This document shows, piece by piece, positions 26,348 through 36,022 of a DNA stretch of 52,552 nucleotides. The stretch comes from Gammaproteobacteria bacterium. Its GTDB lineage: Bacteria; Pseudomonadota; Gammaproteobacteria; Pseudomonadales; Cellvibrionaceae. The translations under genes and the position numbers were made by a program. The notes beneath the pieces are model-generated. The model saw only the letters and a program-made list of their open reading frames with translations. It had not been told where the DNA came from and ran no database searches. The number at the start of each line of letters is the position of its first letter. The first letter of the stretch is position 1. The stretch is from contig JAHZJJ010000074.1 of the NCBI GenBank assembly GCA_022600975.1, forward strand, positions 1-52,552, in the 5' to 3' direction.

Positions 26348-27346
26348 TTATGAAGCTGTTATTTTCTCCCAAGCCTCATCCGCTGTTACTTGCTGAGCAA
26401 CCAGTAATGCTCTACGGGAGGTGTCTCTTAAAGCCAATTTTCCTTTTCCAGTTTCCCATCGGCTAACACTCGCCCCACTGGTATTTAATAGCGCAGCAAA
26501 TTGAGATTTGTTCATTTGTAATTTTTTTCTCAAACGTTTTACAGCAGCTACGGTAAACGTTGGTAATTCTTCATGCCCTTTCAAATTGGCTACAGTATTT
26601 TTGCTAGATTTTTTAGTCAATACTTTTTTAACAGGGGACGGTACTTTTTCATCTGTATCCAACTCAATACCAAATACATCACTGATACTCCCTTTTAGTT
26701 TACGCCCTCGATTATTGCTGGAAGATGGCGAAAACTCTGCACTGATAAGTGTACTGTGATCAATGCTACGAAGTTTAAACAACAGCTCAGGCGACATATC
26801 CAATCTTGCACCAATACCGTATAAAACCGCAGCAATATGCTTACACATACCTGCCCAATCTGGGCAATTACAGCTGACTTCAATCTCCTTAACCTGAGGA
26901 AAAAGGCCTGATTTTGGATCAGTCACCTTTGCCATAATATTATCGGAAAACTTTCCTTGTAATAATTCCAGCATGGATCCTATGTGGCCAATACATGCAG
27001 TTTTAATCATTTTCCATTTTTTTTGCGCTAAAGGTTTAATTGTACCGTTAACCTTATAAATTTCCGAGCCACTCACTATCGCTTCAATAACACCCTCTTC
27101 AATCGACAAATGGCAAACAGAGCCATTGCGAACATAAGTTCGACCGCGGGGCAATCGATTACCATAATCACTAAATGACTCTATATGCTGACACCAGGCA
27201 TTACCCCAAAAAGTTTTGGTGATTTTTCTACCTTCGATTTCAACAGGCTGAATATTAACTCCTTTTTTACGGAGTTTATTCATTATTTGTAAAGTATTTT
27301 TCCTGCGTTTAGCGACCGGAACATAAGGGCTGTAACCATATTTCAT
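26348..27346 (-). CDS. SWIM zinc-finger protein with C-terminal HTH
   Basis: A 332-residue protein. Residues 1-130 resemble the bacterial SWIM-associated domain (FWGNAWCQHIESFSDYGNRL, GRTYVRNGSV). The zinc-binding SWIM motif CxCx(n)CxH is seen as VSCNCPDWAGMCKHIAAVLYG (about 161-181). A basic linker (about 205-270) leads to an XRE-like HTH at the C-terminus (LQMNKSQFAALLNTSGASVSRWETGKGKL, quoted in part: FAALLNTSGASVSRWETGKG). It is cotranscribed with the SNF2 ATPase 22 bases upstream, a recurring bacterial pair. Role in DNA or nucleoprotein handling is inferred. Confidence 0.85.
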   Translation of the reverse strand: MKYGYSPYVPVAKRRKNTLQIMNKLRKKGVNIQPVEIEGRKITKTFWGNAWCQHIESFSDYGNRLPRGRTYVRNGSVCHLSIEEGVIEAIVSGSEIYKVNGTIKPLAQKKWKMIKTACIGHIGSMLELLQGKFSDNIMAKVTDPKSGLFPQVKEIEVSCNCPDWAGMCKHIAAVLYGIGARLDMSPELLFKLRSIDHSTLISAEFSPSSSNNRGRKLKGSISDVFGIELDTDEKVPSPVKKVLTKKSSKNTVANLKGHEELPTFTVAAVKRLRKKLQMNKSQFAALLNTSGASVSRWETGKGKLALRDTSRRALLVAQQVTADEAWEKITAS

Positions 27347-27368
27347 AATTTCTCTCTCAGATTTATTG

Positions 27369-30059
27369 TTAAAGGCCTACTTGATTGACATCCAGAGATA
27401 TCAAGTCAACCAATGCTTCATCGCTCATTTCGGTTAACAGGGTTTCTGCCCCGCCACTTAATAAGTCTTGCGCCAATAACTGTTTTTCCGAAATAAGCTT
27501 ATCAATTTTTTCCTCTATGGTACCGCGGCATACCATCTTGTGTACCATAACATTGCGCTTCTGACCAATACGAAAAGCGCGATCCGTTGCCTGATTTTCA
27601 ACTGCTGGGTTCCACCAGCGGTCAAAGTGAATAACATGAGACGCCTGTGTCAAATTAAGCCCCGTCCCGCCCGCTTTGACAGACAAAACAAAAAATGGCG
27701 GACCGGACTCCTGTTGAAATAAGTCGACACACTTTTTACGCTGCTTAACCGAGGTGCCACCATGTAGAATCAAGCCTGACTGGCCAAAACAGCTGCTCAA
27801 AAAATCACCTAAAGGTTTTGTTATTTCACGAAACTGGGTAAATACCAGTACCTTTTCCTGTCGCGAGGCAATCTCTTCACATAAAGTAGCCAACCGTAAA
27901 AATTTACCGCTATCTTTCGCCGCATAAGCCCCATCCCCAAGCCACTGTGAAGGATGATTGCAAATTTGTTTAAAACGTAGCAAAAAAGATAAAACCAAGC
28001 CTTTACGTTGTATGCCTTCGGCATCATTTAATAAAACAAGCAATTCCGATACTGCTTTTTTGTAATGCCCTGCCTGTTTTTTAGTAAGGTGGTAATAGCT
28101 ATTTACTTCGGTTTTTTCAGGAAGATCAGAAATAATACTTTTGTCTGTTTTTAACCGGCGAAGAATATAAGGTTGAACAAGCTTTCGCACAGGTCCATAA
28201 GGATCATGTTGCCTTGAAGCTAATGACTTAATAAAAGTTTGAAAACGCTTTGCTGAACCTAGTAAGCCGGGGCAAATAAAATCAAACAGCGACCACAAGT
28301 CACCCAAACGGTTCTCTACTGGTGTTCCTGTGAGTGCAATACGTGACTCTGAAACCAATTGCTTTACCGCTTTTGTTTGTTGTGTTCCAGCGTTTTTAAT
28401 CGCCTGAGCCTCATCAAGAATCAACAATTGCCACGAGCGCTCTTTTAACCAGGCCTGCCGTGTCAACATACCATAAGTGGTCAATACAAGATCACAACTC
28501 TCTAAATCCTCCTTTCCTGGTACCTTAACCCCTTGCGAAGCGTGTACAAAGATACAACGCAAACTTGGTGCAAACCTGGTAATTTCATCTTTCCAATTTG
28601 CCAATAGTGAGGCGGGAAGCACCAGTAGTGAAGGGGTATTCATCTTCTTTTGTTTAAGTAGCAGTAAAAGCGCAATAACTTGAATAGTTTTCCCTAGCCC
28701 CATATCATCCGCCAAGCAAGCGCCCAACCTAAGCTGGGTTAAGGTCCATAACCATTCCACCCCCCGCTGTTGATAAGGGCGTAAACTCGCCTTCAAGCCA
28801 CTCCTTAATTTTGTAAACTTTACCGCTTTAGGTTGCCGCAGCTCAGTCAGCAGTCGATTTAACCCTGCTCCGGCCTGGATGGAAGACCACTTGGGATCAC
28901 TAGAGATATTGGCATTGGATTTTAAATCCATCGACGCGCCGGCAAGCAACCGCATGCCCTCCGCAAAAGAAAGCCCTTCATCGGCTATAGAGTTCTGAAC
29001 CGTCTCCCAGTGATTTAAAGCCTCTTCAAGCTTCTTTTTATCCACCTCCACCCACTGGCCTTTAAAAAAAATTAAACTCCCCTCGGCGGACAACAATTCC
29101 TTCCACTCTCGCTGAGTGAGCGTCTTTCCATCCAGTGTTTTGGTAATACGTACATCTAACAATGCATCGACATTCAGTTTATTTTTGGCCTGGCTATCTA
29201 TACTCACGCTAATACTTGGGCGTGTTCGTTTTTTCCACCAATCTGGCAGTCGCACCGCCAACCCAGCCATCTCATATTGAGGTATTTCTTTAATGAATTG
29301 ATGCGCTTCATTAGCCGTCCAGGCTAATGGATGATAGATATCACCCGAAGATAACAACTCTTTCATTAACTCACTATGTTTTGACGCCAAATCAAGTGGC
29401 GATAACAAACGCACTAGCTCAAATTTATTTTTTTTATTTGAAAATAATTTTAATGCCTGCCCAAGTGGACTGTATTTTGGCGCACCCTGATTATTTAATT
29501 CACAAACATAGGTAGCCATAAAAGCAAAAGGGTACTCTGAATCATGCTTGTTTTCTGCAAGGTGTAAACATACTCGACCAAGCTGGTGCCATTGCGGTGC
29601 ATATTGAGCTAAAAATTCACTCAAAGAAAGGCGAGCACGTTCCACCTTTTCACACATATAATGATCAAGCTTTTCCCAGGCACTACTCAAAGTCGCCATA
29701 GATAAATACTCAGCACCCGACATAACTGGTGGGCAAGCAAGTAATTCAGAAAATTCCGGAAGATTAGAAAAAGAGACGCGAGTCAAACCAGGCTTTTCTT
29801 CTTTACTACCCAGGTCGGGCTCAAGACGACAACGGTATGCCATATAACCCTTTGCAAACGCCTGCCAATAGCGAAAAAGAGCAGAGAGATTGTCGTTATT
29901 TTCTATACAGACAAGCCGCAATAAGCCTTTCCCCAAATCCTCTTTAAAAGCATCAATCAACGATTTTGACAATTGGGCATCATCGGCTGATAAAAATTGC
30001 GCTTGCGCCCGCTCTTCAACGTGTAAATGCCCACTGGGAAAAATACTAAGTGTAATCAT
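27369..30059 (-). CDS. SNF2-family DEAD/DEAH-box ATPase
   Basis: An 896-residue superfamily 2 DNA translocase. An N-terminal half of about 430 residues without clear motifs precedes the SNF2 core: RPYQQRGVEWLWTL, Walker A DDMGLGKTIQVIALLL, DEAQ box LILDEAQAIKN, and LTGTPVENRLGDLWSLFDF. The C-terminal helicase lobe has VFTQFREITKPLG, KAGGTGLNLTQASHVIHFDR and QATDRAFRIGQKRNV. Such proteins translocate on duplex DNA and strip or remodel bound protein; strand separation is not typical. Its SWIM partner probably supplies DNA or protein targeting. Not known to be a defence system, but similar pairs are unevenly distributed among strains. Confidence 0.92.
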   Translation of the reverse strand: MITLSIFPSGHLHVEERAQAQFLSADDAQLSKSLIDAFKEDLGKGLLRLVCIENNDNLSALFRYWQAFAKGYMAYRCRLEPDLGSKEEKPGLTRVSFSNLPEFSELLACPPVMSGAEYLSMATLSSAWEKLDHYMCEKVERARLSLSEFLAQYAPQWHQLGRVCLHLAENKHDSEYPFAFMATYVCELNNQGAPKYSPLGQALKLFSNKKNKFELVRLLSPLDLASKHSELMKELLSSGDIYHPLAWTANEAHQFIKEIPQYEMAGLAVRLPDWWKKRTRPSISVSIDSQAKNKLNVDALLDVRITKTLDGKTLTQREWKELLSAEGSLIFFKGQWVEVDKKKLEEALNHWETVQNSIADEGLSFAEGMRLLAGASMDLKSNANISSDPKWSSIQAGAGLNRLLTELRQPKAVKFTKLRSGLKASLRPYQQRGVEWLWTLTQLRLGACLADDMGLGKTIQVIALLLLLKQKKMNTPSLLVLPASLLANWKDEITRFAPSLRCIFVHASQGVKVPGKEDLESCDLVLTTYGMLTRQAWLKERSWQLLILDEAQAIKNAGTQQTKAVKQLVSESRIALTGTPVENRLGDLWSLFDFICPGLLGSAKRFQTFIKSLASRQHDPYGPVRKLVQPYILRRLKTDKSIISDLPEKTEVNSYYHLTKKQAGHYKKAVSELLVLLNDAEGIQRKGLVLSFLLRFKQICNHPSQWLGDGAYAAKDSGKFLRLATLCEEIASRQEKVLVFTQFREITKPLGDFLSSCFGQSGLILHGGTSVKQRKKCVDLFQQESGPPFFVLSVKAGGTGLNLTQASHVIHFDRWWNPAVENQATDRAFRIGQKRNVMVHKMVCRGTIEEKIDKLISEKQLLAQDLLSGGAETLLTEMSDEALVDLISLDVNQVGL

Positions 30060-30263
30060 AATACTTAGGCCGCTAAAACTTTATACTGCTAGTTTTCTCA
30101 GAATGAGGCCGCTTCAACTCAGCTAGAGTGTCTCAATGAATTATTGTATAAGAGACTAGTTTGCCAATACAAACGTTGGAAAACAACTAACACTTACTTG
30201 TTAAGCTTTGCCCTAAACGGCTTGCTCTTCAATATCACCAGCCATTAATATTGAATTGAATTT

Positions 30264-30300
30264 TAAAAAAGAAAAAGCCGCCGAAGAAAACCTCGGCAGT
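30264..30300 (-). terminator. Terminator after pckA
   Basis: On the minus strand, CTGCCGAGG - TTTTC - TTCGGCGGC followed by TTTTTCTTTTTT forms a G+C-rich hairpin with a long T-run 51 bases after the pckA stop. The + strand side is also T-rich, so it may act both ways. Confidence 0.85.
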
Positions 30301-30350
30301 TTTTAAATATGCAACCTCTCTATAATGTATACAGCGGTCAACCGATAAAT

Positions 30351-31898
30351 TTAGCCTCTAGGACCAGCAGCTTTGATGTTGTCGACAACTTCAAACTTCT
30401 CAATATTCTCTTGAAACAATACTGCCAGCTTTTTCGCGGCAGCATCATAGCTGGCAGCATCCTTCCAAGCACTGCGCGGGTTCAGGTAGGATTGATCAAC
30501 TCCAGACACTTGCACTGGAATATCCAGGTTGAGAATATCGAGATGCTCGGTCGGTGTATTTTCCAACGCGCCACTCTGAATAGCGGCAATAATCGCGCGG
30601 GTAACCGGAATCGGAAAACGCTGGCCATTATCACCAGAGCCACCGGTCCAACCGGTGTTTACTAGGTAAACTTTAGAGTTAAAGTCTTCAATGCGCTTCA
30701 TCAACAGGTCGGCGTACTCCCGCGGTGCCCGCGGCATAAAGGGCGCACCAAAACAAGCAGAAAAAGTCGGATGAATACCCGCTTTAGATCCAAGCTCTGT
30801 GGAGCCTACTCGCGCGGTATAGCCGGATAAAAAGTGATAGGCAGCAGCCTCCTTGGAAAGAATAGATACTGGTGGTAATACACCGGCAACATCGCAGGTA
30901 AGAAAAATTACGTTTTTCGGTTCGCCAGCGCGATTTTCCAACTGACGCTTTGCCACATGCTCCAGCGGGTAGGAGCAGCGGCCATTTTCAGTGAGGCTGG
31001 TATCATCATAATCAGCACGGCCATTAGCGTCGGTAGGTACATTTTCGACAATGGCGCCAAAGCGAATCGCGTCCCAGATTACAGGTTCATTTTTCTGACT
31101 CAAATTAATTGTCTTGGCGTAACAACCACCTTCAATGTTAAACACCGCACCCTTGGCCCAGCCGTGCTCGTCGTCACCGATGAGATAACGTTCCGGGTCG
31201 GCAGAGAGCGTGGTTTTACCTGTGCCCGAAAGACCAAAAAACAGGCAGGTGTCGCCATCTTTACCCACATTAGCTGCACAGTGCATAGACATTACATCTT
31301 TTTCCGGCAAAAGAAAATTTTGCACTGAGAACATGGCTTTTTTCATTTCACCGGCATAACGCATGCCGGCCAATAATATTTTGCGTGCCGCGAAATTAAT
31401 GATCACGCAACCTTCAGAATTGGTACCATCGCGTTCGGGATCACAATTGAAGTTGGCTGCGTGTAAAACTTGCCACGCCTCTTTGTTTTTGGGGTTATAT
31501 TTCTTCGCACGGATAAACATATTGCGTGCAAATAGCGCATGCCAAGCAGTTTGCGTGGTTACCTGAACCGGCAAATAGTGATCTTCATCCTGGCCCACAT
31601 GTAGCTGCTGGGTGAAACTGTCACTGCTGGCTACAAAGGCTTTAACCCGATTCCACAGTGCATCGAACTGCTGCTGGGGAAATCTGCGGTTGACATCACC
31701 CCATTCGATACTGTCACTGGTAGAGGGCTCATCCACTACAAAGCGGTCAGCGGGAGATCGGCCGGTACGGGCTCCAGTAGTAGCTACTAAGGCGCCTTTG
31801 TCGGAAAGCTTACCCTCGCCACGCACCAGCGCCTGTTCGATCAATTGCGCGGATGCCAGATTCTTGTGTACTTGAGCCATATCGTCAATCTGTGCCAT
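30351..31898 (-). CDS. pckA: Phosphoenolpyruvate carboxykinase (ATP)
   Basis: Converts oxaloacetate and ATP to PEP, CO2 and ADP, the entry to gluconeogenesis. It is 515 residues. The kinase-specific P-loop is [14 protein letters not shown] and the metal/substrate region is [35 protein letters not shown] at the N-terminus and [17 protein letters not shown] near the C-terminus are typical of the ATP-dependent enzyme. It is adjacent to hslO and hslR/yrfG, as in enterobacteria, but followed by its own terminator. Confidence 0.97.
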   Translation of the reverse strand: MAQIDDMAQVHKNLASAQLIEQALVRGEGKLSDKGALVATTGARTGRSPADRFVVDEPSTSDSIEWGDVNRRFPQQQFDALWNRVKAFVASSDSFTQQLHVGQDEDHYLPVQVTTQTAWHALFARNMFIRAKKYNPKNKEAWQVLHAANFNCDPERDGTNSEGCVIINFAARKILLAGMRYAGEMKKAMFSVQNFLLPEKDVMSMHCAANVGKDGDTCLFFGLSGTGKTTLSADPERYLIGDDEHGWAKGAVFNIEGGCYAKTINLSQKNEPVIWDAIRFGAIVENVPTDANGRADYDDTSLTENGRCSYPLEHVAKRQLENRAGEPKNVIFLTCDVAGVLPPVSILSKEAAAYHFLSGYTARVGSTELGSKAGIHPTFSACFGAPFMPRAPREYADLLMKRIEDFNSKVYLVNTGWTGGSGDNGQRFPIPVTRAIIAAIQSGALENTPTEHLDILNLDIPVQVSGVDQSYLNPRSAWKDAASYDAAAKKLAVLFQENIEKFEVVDNIKAAGPRG

Positions 31899-32134
31899 TG
31901 GTTGGTTACCCGTGAAGTTAGATCGGTAAAAAATTTAAGCCAAGCCGCCACCAATTGGCAGCTACCAGAAGCAAATTAGGGGCGCGCATTATGGCAAAGT
32001 TCAACGGATGACGATAGTTTAAGTGGCAAAAAGCTGTAATAACACCATTTTTTTACCTTTTATAGGGCAAGTATTGTGCGAATATTGCCTAAGAAACAGC
32101 CGTCAGTATGTATTTTTTACGGATAGCACTTTGG

Positions 32135-33004
32135 TCAGTGCATTGTGTGCGGTGGCGGGTTAAATAGCGCTTCCACCTGTGCCTGATTAAAACGATACCG
32201 TCGGTTGCAAAACTGGCAGTCCGCCGTGATTTCCCCAGACTGCTGGCTTAGTAGTTGATAAACCTCCTCCGCTCCCATGGCAATCAACGCACGGGCACTG
32301 CGCTCTGGTGAACAGCTGCATTTAAAGCGAAATTTGGAGCTGCCAAAACTCCTCGGCCCAAGCTCGTGGAACAGCCGGTGCACTAGGACTTCATGGGCCA
32401 GCTGCTGCAATTCCGTCGCGGTAACCGTAGCCGCCAGTTGTGCGGCAGTTTCCCAAGTTTCACGACTGTCGGCATCATCACTGCCCGGCAAGGCCTGCAA
32501 CATCAGACCCCCTACCGAATCTGTGCCAGCTTCAATCCAGAAACGCGTCGCCAGTTGCTCTGATTGGCTAAAGTAATCCTCCAGACATTCCGCCAGGGTA
32601 CCCCTTTGCAGCGGCACCACCCCCTGATAGCGTTCACCCCGCTGTGGAACTATCGTGATCATCAGTGCACTTTTATCACCCACCAATTGATGCAGTGTCG
32701 CGCCCTCTGTTATTTCGGCGCCTTTAGCCAATCGAGCAATGCCGCGCAGATCGCGATGATGCGTACACTCGGCCACAATCATCGGCACCTCACCTTCACC
32801 GCTGGCCTGTAGAGAGAGTGTGCCTTCAAATTTTAGGGTGGTAGAAAGCAGACAGGCTGCAGCGAGAAACTCCCCCAACAATTTTGCCACTGTTGGCGGC
32901 AATGGGTTGTGGCTGAGGATCTCACGGTAACTGTCACTGAGTGTAATCAATTGACCACGAATGTCGTGTTGAGAAAAAATAAAGCGTTCCAGCTGGTCTG
33001 ACAT
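32135..33004 (-). CDS. hslO: Hsp33 redox-regulated chaperone
   Basis: A holdase activated by oxidation and unfolding, protecting proteins from oxidative stress. The 289-residue product has the Hsp33 N-terminal core and the C-terminal zinc switch with four cysteines, CSCS (about residue 235) and CQFC (about residue 268). A leader inverted repeat covers its ribosome site. It lies next to pckA with a 236-base gap. The start gives the usual N-terminus (SDQLERFIFSQHDIRGQ). Confidence 0.96.
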   Translation of the reverse strand: MSDQLERFIFSQHDIRGQLITLSDSYREILSHNPLPPTVAKLLGEFLAAACLLSTTLKFEGTLSLQASGEGEVPMIVAECTHHRDLRGIARLAKGAEITEGATLHQLVGDKSALMITIVPQRGERYQGVVPLQRGTLAECLEDYFSQSEQLATRFWIEAGTDSVGGLMLQALPGSDDADSRETWETAAQLAATVTATELQQLAHEVLVHRLFHELGPRSFGSSKFRFKCSCSPERSARALIAMGAEEVYQLLSQQSGEITADCQFCNRRYRFNQAQVEALFNPPPHTMH

Positions 33005-33320
33005 AAATCTTAGCCCTCAAGGCGCAACCTGATAGCAGACTGCGCAATCAGTAGTTCATTAAGCACGGGAGTTTAGGTTGAGGGCAATTTTAATGGTAGC
33101 TGCTTTAGCTTGAAAGCTACTGCGCCTCCTGCTGGAAGCTTTAGATTGCCTGTACTTTGCATTGGGGTCGGCCGCGCTAGCGCAAAGCAAAAGCCGGCCC
33201 AGCACAGAACTGTTCAAACCGACACCCCTAATCGCTGAGACCTTCCCTCCATAATTGCAGCTACAGACGCTAGTTAAAACTATCTACAGCGATACTAAAA
33301 AAACCAACCGCAGGCTACCC
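33005..33320 (-). promoter_or_regulatory. hslO leader with possible RBS-sequestering hairpin
   Basis: The 316-base gap upstream of hslO has no gene. In the leader, GCCCTCAA (33085-33078 on the minus strand) is an exact complement of TTGAGGGC (33020-33013), which contains the GAGGG ribosome site nine bases before the ATG. A shifted pairing CAACCT/AGGTTG is also possible. Such a stem could hide the ribosome site until melted. No folding energy was calculated, and the promoter was not identified. Confidence 0.4.
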
Positions 33321-34826
33321 TCACTCACCACCCTTGGCAAAGGCAGCGAACAAATCCGCTGAGTGGCGGCTGGGGATCTGGTAGGTCTGTAGAATAAAAG
33401 GTTGCTGCTCCTGGGCGAGGCTGGCATCCAGCACCATGCGATAGCCTGCATTGTCTCGCAGATCTACATAAGAAGCTCGATTATCCTCTAATAATCGTGC
33501 GAACTGCTGAAAATCGGTGATTTTTTCACCGTTAAGAGTTTCGATAATCCAGTTTTTCCAGTCGTGATAGCCAAGATTAACTGGGGCTGGCAACACTCTG
33601 AGTGCCACCACCAGCTCACGCTGCTCTTGGGTCGCCCACTGGCCGCGGGCGAACAAATATTCTATTGGCGCCTTGGAGTGCCAGTTATTTCCCCAGCGCT
33701 TAATCAAATTCATATTCAGTGGCACAAATACCACACCCCCGTAAATAAAATAGCGCGGCGGCTGATCGTATTGCTCACCGAGCACCAATGAGCGTGTTAG
33801 CGGGGCCGCTGTCAGGGTGATTTTTGTGCGCTGCTGTTGACCATTGCGTACAAAGCGAATCGGCAGCTCATCATTAACATGGTGCTGGTCCACCGTATAA
33901 TGATAGTTGGTACGTTGGTTTTTACGCCATTCAATTGTGCGATCTGAGGCTATCTCATAGCCATCTATCTCCAGCAGTACATCCCCTGGCTGCAATACGG
34001 CAGCAGCCGGGGCATCGGCAAACACTTTAATAATCAATGCCCCTTGCTGGTCTTCATTGAGCCCCGCGGCACGCTTCATCGACGGGCTTTCAAGACTTTG
34101 AGTAACCACCCCCAATTCTGCAAAGCCTTGATGCGAGCCGTCAGCAGCGTCACTCAGCACGTGCTCAATGACGCTTGGCGGCACAAAATAACCGAGATTT
34201 TCCGTATTTTGACTGTGATGAGCCTGCATTGCTACGCCGACAATACGACCATCAGAAATAACCGGGCCTCCACTGTTACCAGGATTGATCGCCGCATCTA
34301 TTTGCCCAGCCATCAGGTAGCTGCCAGCATGAGCGTAATATTGGTGTTCCACTCTCGACAATACGCCGCGGGTAATTGACAGAGATTTCCCTCCAATAGG
34401 GTAGCCATATACTGAGACTTCCTGCTGCAGCTCGGGCAATTCACCCAGCGCCAGGGGGCGTGTGCCCTCAAAAAACTGTTCTTCCTCGAGGGTGAGCAGG
34501 GCTAGGTCAGCATCGTGAGAAATAAATGCCACCCGCGCGCGAAATTTCTTGGCATCGCCGTGACGCTGGACCTGAATGTAGCTGCCATTGGCCACCACAT
34601 GGGCGTTAGTCAAAATACGCTTGCCACTAATTACCACGCCAGAGCCACTCAACTGCTGGGCGTTGAGCAACGCCCAGGGGTTAAAGTAATCCGGCGCGGC
34701 AGCGGTGGTATAAATTTTAATAATCGAGCGCTTGAGCTGCTCCTGCTCTTGCACTTCGGCGCTGGCAGCCTCAATAGCGTACAAAAACAACAAACATAAT
34801 GCGGGCAGAGCAAAGAAGTTTTTCAT
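33321..34826 (-). CDS. Exported trypsin-like serine protease with PDZ domain
   Basis: The 501-residue protein begins with a signal peptide (about 1-23, ending ASA). The catalytic triad is visible: His in LTNAHVVANGSY, Asp in SHDADLALLTLEE and Ser in NPGNSGGPVISDGR. A PDZ domain follows (AVLQPGDVLLEIDGYEIAS, about 280-300). The C-terminal 170 residues include a second PDZ-like segment (NLGYHDWKNWIIETLNGEKI). This layout is nearer to the plant-type DEG9 group than to short DegQ/DegS. It probably degrades or checks envelope proteins in the periplasm. It lies between hslO and hslR, where many gammaproteobacteria have nothing, and so may be a lineage-specific stress partner. Confidence 0.9.
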   Translation of the reverse strand: MKNFFALPALCLLFLYAIEAASAEVQEQEQLKRSIIKIYTTAAAPDYFNPWALLNAQQLSGSGVVISGKRILTNAHVVANGSYIQVQRHGDAKKFRARVAFISHDADLALLTLEEEQFFEGTRPLALGELPELQQEVSVYGYPIGGKSLSITRGVLSRVEHQYYAHAGSYLMAGQIDAAINPGNSGGPVISDGRIVGVAMQAHHSQNTENLGYFVPPSVIEHVLSDAADGSHQGFAELGVVTQSLESPSMKRAAGLNEDQQGALIIKVFADAPAAAVLQPGDVLLEIDGYEIASDRTIEWRKNQRTNYHYTVDQHHVNDELPIRFVRNGQQQRTKITLTAAPLTRSLVLGEQYDQPPRYFIYGGVVFVPLNMNLIKRWGNNWHSKAPIEYLFARGQWATQEQRELVVALRVLPAPVNLGYHDWKNWIIETLNGEKITDFQQFARLLEDNRASYVDLRDNAGYRMVLDASLAQEQQPFILQTYQIPSRHSADLFAAFAKGGE

Positions 34827-34910
34827 AAAGGATTGAACTTGGATTTATGGCTAAATTGCAAATAGGTGCCTGGCGAGTCTAGCAGTTCAGAACCCTATAA
34901 GCATCGGTAT

Positions 34911-35291
34911 TTAAGCATTATTCGCGTGGATAAAACGATGTATTTGCCGTCGTTGCTTTTTATTGGGCTTTTCGCCGCGAATACCACTATGACTGGCTCG
35001 GCGCTCTTCAAGACGCTGTGCCCGCTGTACTATGCTGGCCTCGGTTTCACGGTACAATGTCTGTGCAATGTCGGCACCACGGCGCTGCTCTGAGAGTCGC
35101 AAAATCTCCACCTCACACTGGTCAACCCCCCGGCGCAAGCTCAATATAATTCCACAATGAATTTCTTTACTGGCTTTAACACGTTGCCCCCCAATGCGTA
35201 CTTTACCGCTTTCAATGGCCTGTTTGGCGAGGCTGCGAGTTTTGTAAAAACGTGCAGCCCAGAGCCATTTATCAATACGAAGCTTTTCCAT
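34911..35291 (-). CDS. hslR: Hsp15 ribosome-rescue heat-shock protein
   Basis: Binds free 50S subunits that carry peptidyl-tRNA and promotes recycling after heat shock. The 126-residue product starts with an S4 RNA-binding domain (LRIDKWLWAARFYKTRSLAK, then ESGKVRIGGQRVK) and ends in a basic tail (GEKPNKKQRRQIHRF). It is nine bases downstream of yrfG, an enterobacteria-like pair, so they are cotranscribed. Confidence 0.95.
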   Translation of the reverse strand: MEKLRIDKWLWAARFYKTRSLAKQAIESGKVRIGGQRVKASKEIHCGIILSLRRGVDQCEVEILRLSEQRRGADIAQTLYRETEASIVQRAQRLEERRASHSGIRGEKPNKKQRRQIHRFIHANNA

Positions 35292-35300
35292 AGTAGTTGT

Positions 35301-35981
35301 TCATAGTGCTTTGGCGATCTGGAGATGGGTGTCGTTGAAAATTTCGTCAAAATCGCAAATTGCTGGGAATTCGCTAATGTCGCGCAGTGGGCCACGGCTG
35401 TCCGGCTGGCGAATACAAAGTAAATGGGCAATACCATAGTCCCGGGCGGCAGCCAGCACACTGAGGTTGTCATCAATAAACAGTGTTCGCGCCGGATCAA
35501 ACACTACGCGCTGGCGCAACGCTGGCCAAAAGGCCGCCTGCTCTTTGGCATGATGCAGATGATGAGAGGATATAATCTCATCCAACCACTGATTAATGCC
35601 TGTATATAAAAGCTTGTGGTTGAGGTTGTCCGGGTGTGCATTGGTGACCAACAAAGTATATTTGTCGAGCTTGCGCACACCGCGAAGAAAGTTCGCGGTG
35701 TGTGGGCGCAACGCGATACGATCCTCTATTTCGCGGTAGATGGCAGGTACATCTAGCTGTAGTTCCCGAGACCAGTAGTGCAAGCAGTACCAGTTGAGAC
35801 TGCCGCGCTGGGATTCCAGCTGCGCAAACAACTTCTTTTCAGCCTCGAGCAGGGAAATGCGATGAACCTCAGCGTAGCGCCCTGGGAGGTAACTGGTCCA
35901 GAAGTAATTGTCGTAGTGAAGATCCAACAAAGTGCCGTCCATGTCCAACAATACAGTATCTATCTGTTTCCAATCCAGCAT
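35301..35981 (-). CDS. yrfG: HAD-family GMP/IMP nucleotidase YrfG
   Basis: HAD hydrolase; the E. coli homologue dephosphorylates purine mononucleotides. The 226-residue product has motif I VLLDMDGTLLDLHYD (both aspartates), motif II TLLVTNAHP (threonine/serine-type), and motif IV TLFIDDNLSVLAAARDYG. The NYFWTSYLPGRYAE cap segment is typical of YrfG. The gene order yrfG-hslR is conserved. Confidence 0.92.
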   Translation of the reverse strand: MLDWKQIDTVLLDMDGTLLDLHYDNYFWTSYLPGRYAEVHRISLLEAEKKLFAQLESQRGSLNWYCLHYWSRELQLDVPAIYREIEDRIALRPHTANFLRGVRKLDKYTLLVTNAHPDNLNHKLLYTGINQWLDEIISSHHLHHAKEQAAFWPALRQRVVFDPARTLFIDDNLSVLAAARDYGIAHLLCIRQPDSRGPLRDISEFPAICDFDEIFNDTHLQIAKAL

Positions 35982-36022
35982 TTATGCCTCGCTTACCCGC
36001 TGTGTTTACCCAAGAATTGGCG

